In this document: one piece after another, positions 15,001 to 15,958 of the stretch
Layout of the letters: every line of letters begins with the position of its first letter
Numbering within the stretch: position 1 is the first letter of the stretch
NCBI GenBank assembly: GCA_015228995.1
Contig: JADGCM010000016.1
Location: 1-15,958, forward strand
Origin: Magnetococcales bacterium
Lineage (GTDB): Bacteria; Pseudomonadota; Magnetococcia; Magnetococcales; JADGCH01
Length of the DNA: 15,958 nucleotides
Direction: 5' to 3'
Notes under the pieces: generated by a model
Database searches by the model: none
The model's input: only the letters and a program-made list of their open reading frames with translations
Told to the model about the DNA's origin: nothing
Made by a program: the position numbers and the translations under genes

Positions 15001-15958
15001 GTGGTATCAATACTGACGCTCAACTCTGGCGAGGCATCGCTCCACTCACCATCGACCAGCTGTTTGGCGGTCAAGGTATGGCTGCCTTGGCTCAAGCCCG
15101 TCAGTTTAACGCTCCACTCTCCCGCCGCTGTTACCGTGGCCGTGCCCTTGCTACTGCTGCCGTCGTACAGAGCCACTTTAGCCCCTATCTCGCCACTACC
15201 GGTCACGGTCACGCCGGTCTTATTGGTGACGTTATCGCCCGCGATACCGCTATCATCGCCAGTCAACAAAGCCAAGCCGGTGGGAGTGGATAACGGCTCG
15301 CCGGAGCGGATCGTTACTGGCAGTGCTGCCGACACTTTGCTAACGTTACCAGCTAAGTCGCTCTGTATCGCCTTAAAACTATACTTGCCAACATCCAGCG
15401 TAACGCTGCTACTCCAGTTGCCTGTTTCATCGACGGTAATGCCCTCACCAACCGCTTCGCCTTCATCGGCCCGACCATTGGCATTGCTGTCGTTGAACAG
15501 GGTAAGCGCAGCCCCGGCCTCACCCTTACCGCTGACTAGGTCATTGGCATATTGCATCCCGGTCACGGCTGCCGGTGCTGTGGTATCAATACTGACGCTC
15601 AACTCTGGCGAGGCATCGCTCCACTCACCATCGACCAGCTGTTTGGCGGTCAAGGTATGGCTGCCTTGGCTCAAGCCCGTCAGTTTAACGCTCCACTCTC
15701 CCGCCGCTGTTACCGTGGCCGTGCCCTTGCTACTGCTGCCGTCGTACAGAGCCACTTTAGCCCCATTTTTTCCATTACCAACGATGGTGACACTCGTTTT
15801 ATTAGTAACCCCATCGCCAGTGACACCGCTATCATCGTTGGCCAGTAAAGCCAAGCCGGTGGGAGTGGATAACGGTTCGCCGGAGCGGATCGTTACTGGC
15901 AGTGCTGCCGAGACTTTACTGCTATTGCCAGCTAAGTCGCTCTGCACTGCCTTGAAGC
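12096..15958 (-). CDS. Large Ig-like repeat protein, probable adhesin (N-terminus outside window)
   Basis: The frame stays open past the right edge; the GTG at 15945-15947 is an internal valine codon, so at least 1287 residues are encoded. The protein is a string of about 12 full Ig-like domains of 90-110 residues, most with a border like D-T/S-x-A-P-A-A-P-T-x-L and the core GxGExGAxVxLF...W...L..G.H...A.Q.D.AGN.S. Five domains carry EF-hand-like loops (D-x-N-x-N/D-G-x-x-D-x-x-E), suggesting calcium binding. Bacterial proteins built this way are usually large surface or type I-secreted adhesins (BapA/SiiE-like). No transmembrane anchor, sorting signal or RTX repeat is seen at this end, and no transporter gene is present. 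After the last domain the tail reads LTRAMQSYLG, then a palindromic repeat translated as LPPHPPTPSPTRGEGE, then AAASALVNNVEVMQDNRIALLTG. Adhesin function is inference from architecture. Confidence 0.88.
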   Translation of the reverse strand, partial: FKAVQSDLAGNSSKVSAALPVTIRSGEPLSTPTGLALLANDDSGVTGDGVTNKTSVTIVGNGKNGAKVALYDGSSSKGTATVTAAGEWSVKLTGLSQGSHTLTAKQLVDGEWSDASPELSVSIDTTAPAAVTGMQYANDLVSGKGEAGAALTLFNDSNANGRADEGEAVGEGITVDETGNWSSSVTLDVGKYSFKAIQSDLAGNVSKVSAALPVTIRSGEPLSTPTGLALLTGDDSGIAGDNVTNKTGVTVTGSGEIGAKVALYDGSSSKGTATVTAAGEWSVKLTGLSQGSHTLTAKQLVDGEWSDASPELSVSIDTTAPAAVTGMQYANDLVSGKGEAGAALTLFNDSNANGRADEGEAVGESIIVDETGNWSSSVTLEVGKYSFKAVQSDLAGNSSKVSAALPVTIRNGTMTPPTGLALLPTDDSGVAGDGVTNKSAVNVVGSGESGAKVVLFEGSAVKGTATVTAASNWSVKVAGLGQGMHSFTAQQLVDGISSDLSAPFEVSIDTSAPLAPTGLDLAASSDGGTSDSDNITSVTENLAFSGKGEAGSSVILFVDKNKNSKLDASETRANEAIVVGENGSWSGVLATLAAGTHAIVASQSDRAGNVSKGSLVLSVVVDTVAPAAPTKLDLAAEDDSGNNKSDNITTRTNGLSISGSGEKGLRLYLVEGEATGIEGALATATVNSSGQWTADIAELAVGKHAIRALQMDLAGNLSPASTALALEIIESVPPAAPTALALLAADDTGMAALPETLKDGMTSKDKALTITGIALPGAQIALFEEGVSKGSTNATTAGNWSVKLASLTSGAHTFTAKQTTDTGTSVDSEPLAVTVDTGSPTTPAGLQVEGSLLAIYTAPSGADLAITGNGDDGALLLLFDDVNKDGKINSGELLTTTTVSGTTWATTIDLFGGSHTIKAIQTNLAGTSSKASAALPIVVQTPGGFDLASDDDTGLSNADNITFKRSNLTLSGSAAGAKFVTLFVDGASDAFATAAVSKGLWKTDLSLSGGSYSITASSTDSSGTESLQSIPFILIVDEEEPAAPTEMTIADQEVASQHISNKTAGLVVVGRGEPGASVTLLENKATLGTANVDDEGNWRLTLTKISNGSHTLTAKQTDVAGNISPLSEQPLRISIDSTAPAAPSNLKFSSSTNIVSGSGEAGATLTLFKDVDNNSRWDVNNDDLIGSDAVANNGKWSLTVDLAAGPHNNIRAIQTDAAGNISKASSALNITIAAAGLTRAMQSYLGLPPHPPTPSPTRGEGEYAAASALVNNVEVMQDNRIALLTG
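12172..12216 (+). repeat. GC-rich palindromic element, copy 3 (inside adhesin tail)
   Basis: The stem is CCCCCTCTCCCC-TTGT-GGGAGAGGGGG, followed by TTGGGGGGTGAGGGGG. It has the same orientation as copy 1 and is inverted relative to copy 2, which starts 144 bp to the left. On the minus strand it is translated in frame as PPHPPTPSPTRGEGE inside the C-terminal tail of the Ig-like protein. Confidence 0.8.
14700..15958 (-). repeat. 579-bp tandem repeat encoding two-domain (193-residue) units
   Basis: Sequence recurs with a period of exactly 579 bp, equal to 193 codons or two Ig-like domains. Bases 14865-15185 and 15444-15764 are identical over 321 bp by my reading, while flanking parts differ at scattered sites. 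A segment at about 14761-14800 matches 15919-15958 at twice the period (1158 bp). The array continues to the window edge. It points to recent unequal recombination or gene conversion among domain pairs. Confidence 0.85.

Noticed and set aside
12207..15848. Plus-strand open frames opposite the Ig-like gene, including two identical stretches
   Set aside because: They are antisense shadows of the adhesin; their identity to each other merely reflects the 579-bp tandem repeat.
14700..15958. CRISPR-like array
   Set aside because: Units are 579 bp, in frame with the Ig-like gene, and lack short direct repeats with unique spacers.

Overview
The window is about 16 kb of moderately GC-rich, densely coding DNA. 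It looks like a Gram-negative proteobacterium, probably a gammaproteobacterium: there is a small Lpp/OprI-type alanine-zipper lipoprotein ending in Arg-Lys, a compact molybdenum cofactor operon with both MobA and MobB, and a fused ThiS-ThiG. Species and genus cannot be fixed from sequence alone. There is no tRNA, rRNA, CRISPR array, transposase or prophage gene in view.

Layout. (1) 1-2451 (+): 3' part of a Sel1-repeat gene, open at the window edge, followed 1 nt later by a 700-residue protein of unknown function (2453-4555, +). (2) 4556-4822: convergent junction with staggered terminators for the two strands, then an alanine-zipper lipoprotein on the minus strand (4823-5134) with an AT-rich leader holding short repeats. 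(3) 5404-6886 (-): a thiamine gene encoding a ThiS-ThiG fusion, then a small protein that distantly resembles the HybE hydrogenase chaperone family. (4) 6963-12075 (+): a tightly packed operon mobA-moaD-moaE/mogA(fused)-moeA-moaC-moaA-mobB, covering GTP to cyclic pyranopterin (MoaA, MoaC), dithiolene formation (MoaD, MoaE), adenylylation and Mo insertion (MogA domain, MoeA), and guanylylation to MGD/bis-MGD (MobA, with MobB). The MoaD-activating enzyme MoeB is not in the window. (5) 12096-15958 (-): 3' part of a very large repetitive protein of about 12 Ig-like domains, five of them with EF-hand-like loops, likely a surface or secreted adhesin; its N-terminus lies beyond the window.

A short GC-rich palindromic repeat occurs three times and each copy is read as protein: in a surface loop of MobA, as the C-terminal tail of MobB, and in the tail of the Ig-like protein, in three different frame/strand combinations. 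The last two copies are inverted relative to each other at the mobB/adhesin convergent junction. No wholly new defence or mobile system is visible. The points most worth checking are the protein-coding palindromes, the two domain fusions, the possible HybE-like protein, the unknown 700-residue protein, the overlapping 3' ends near 4.6 kb, and the recent 579-bp duplication in the adhesin.
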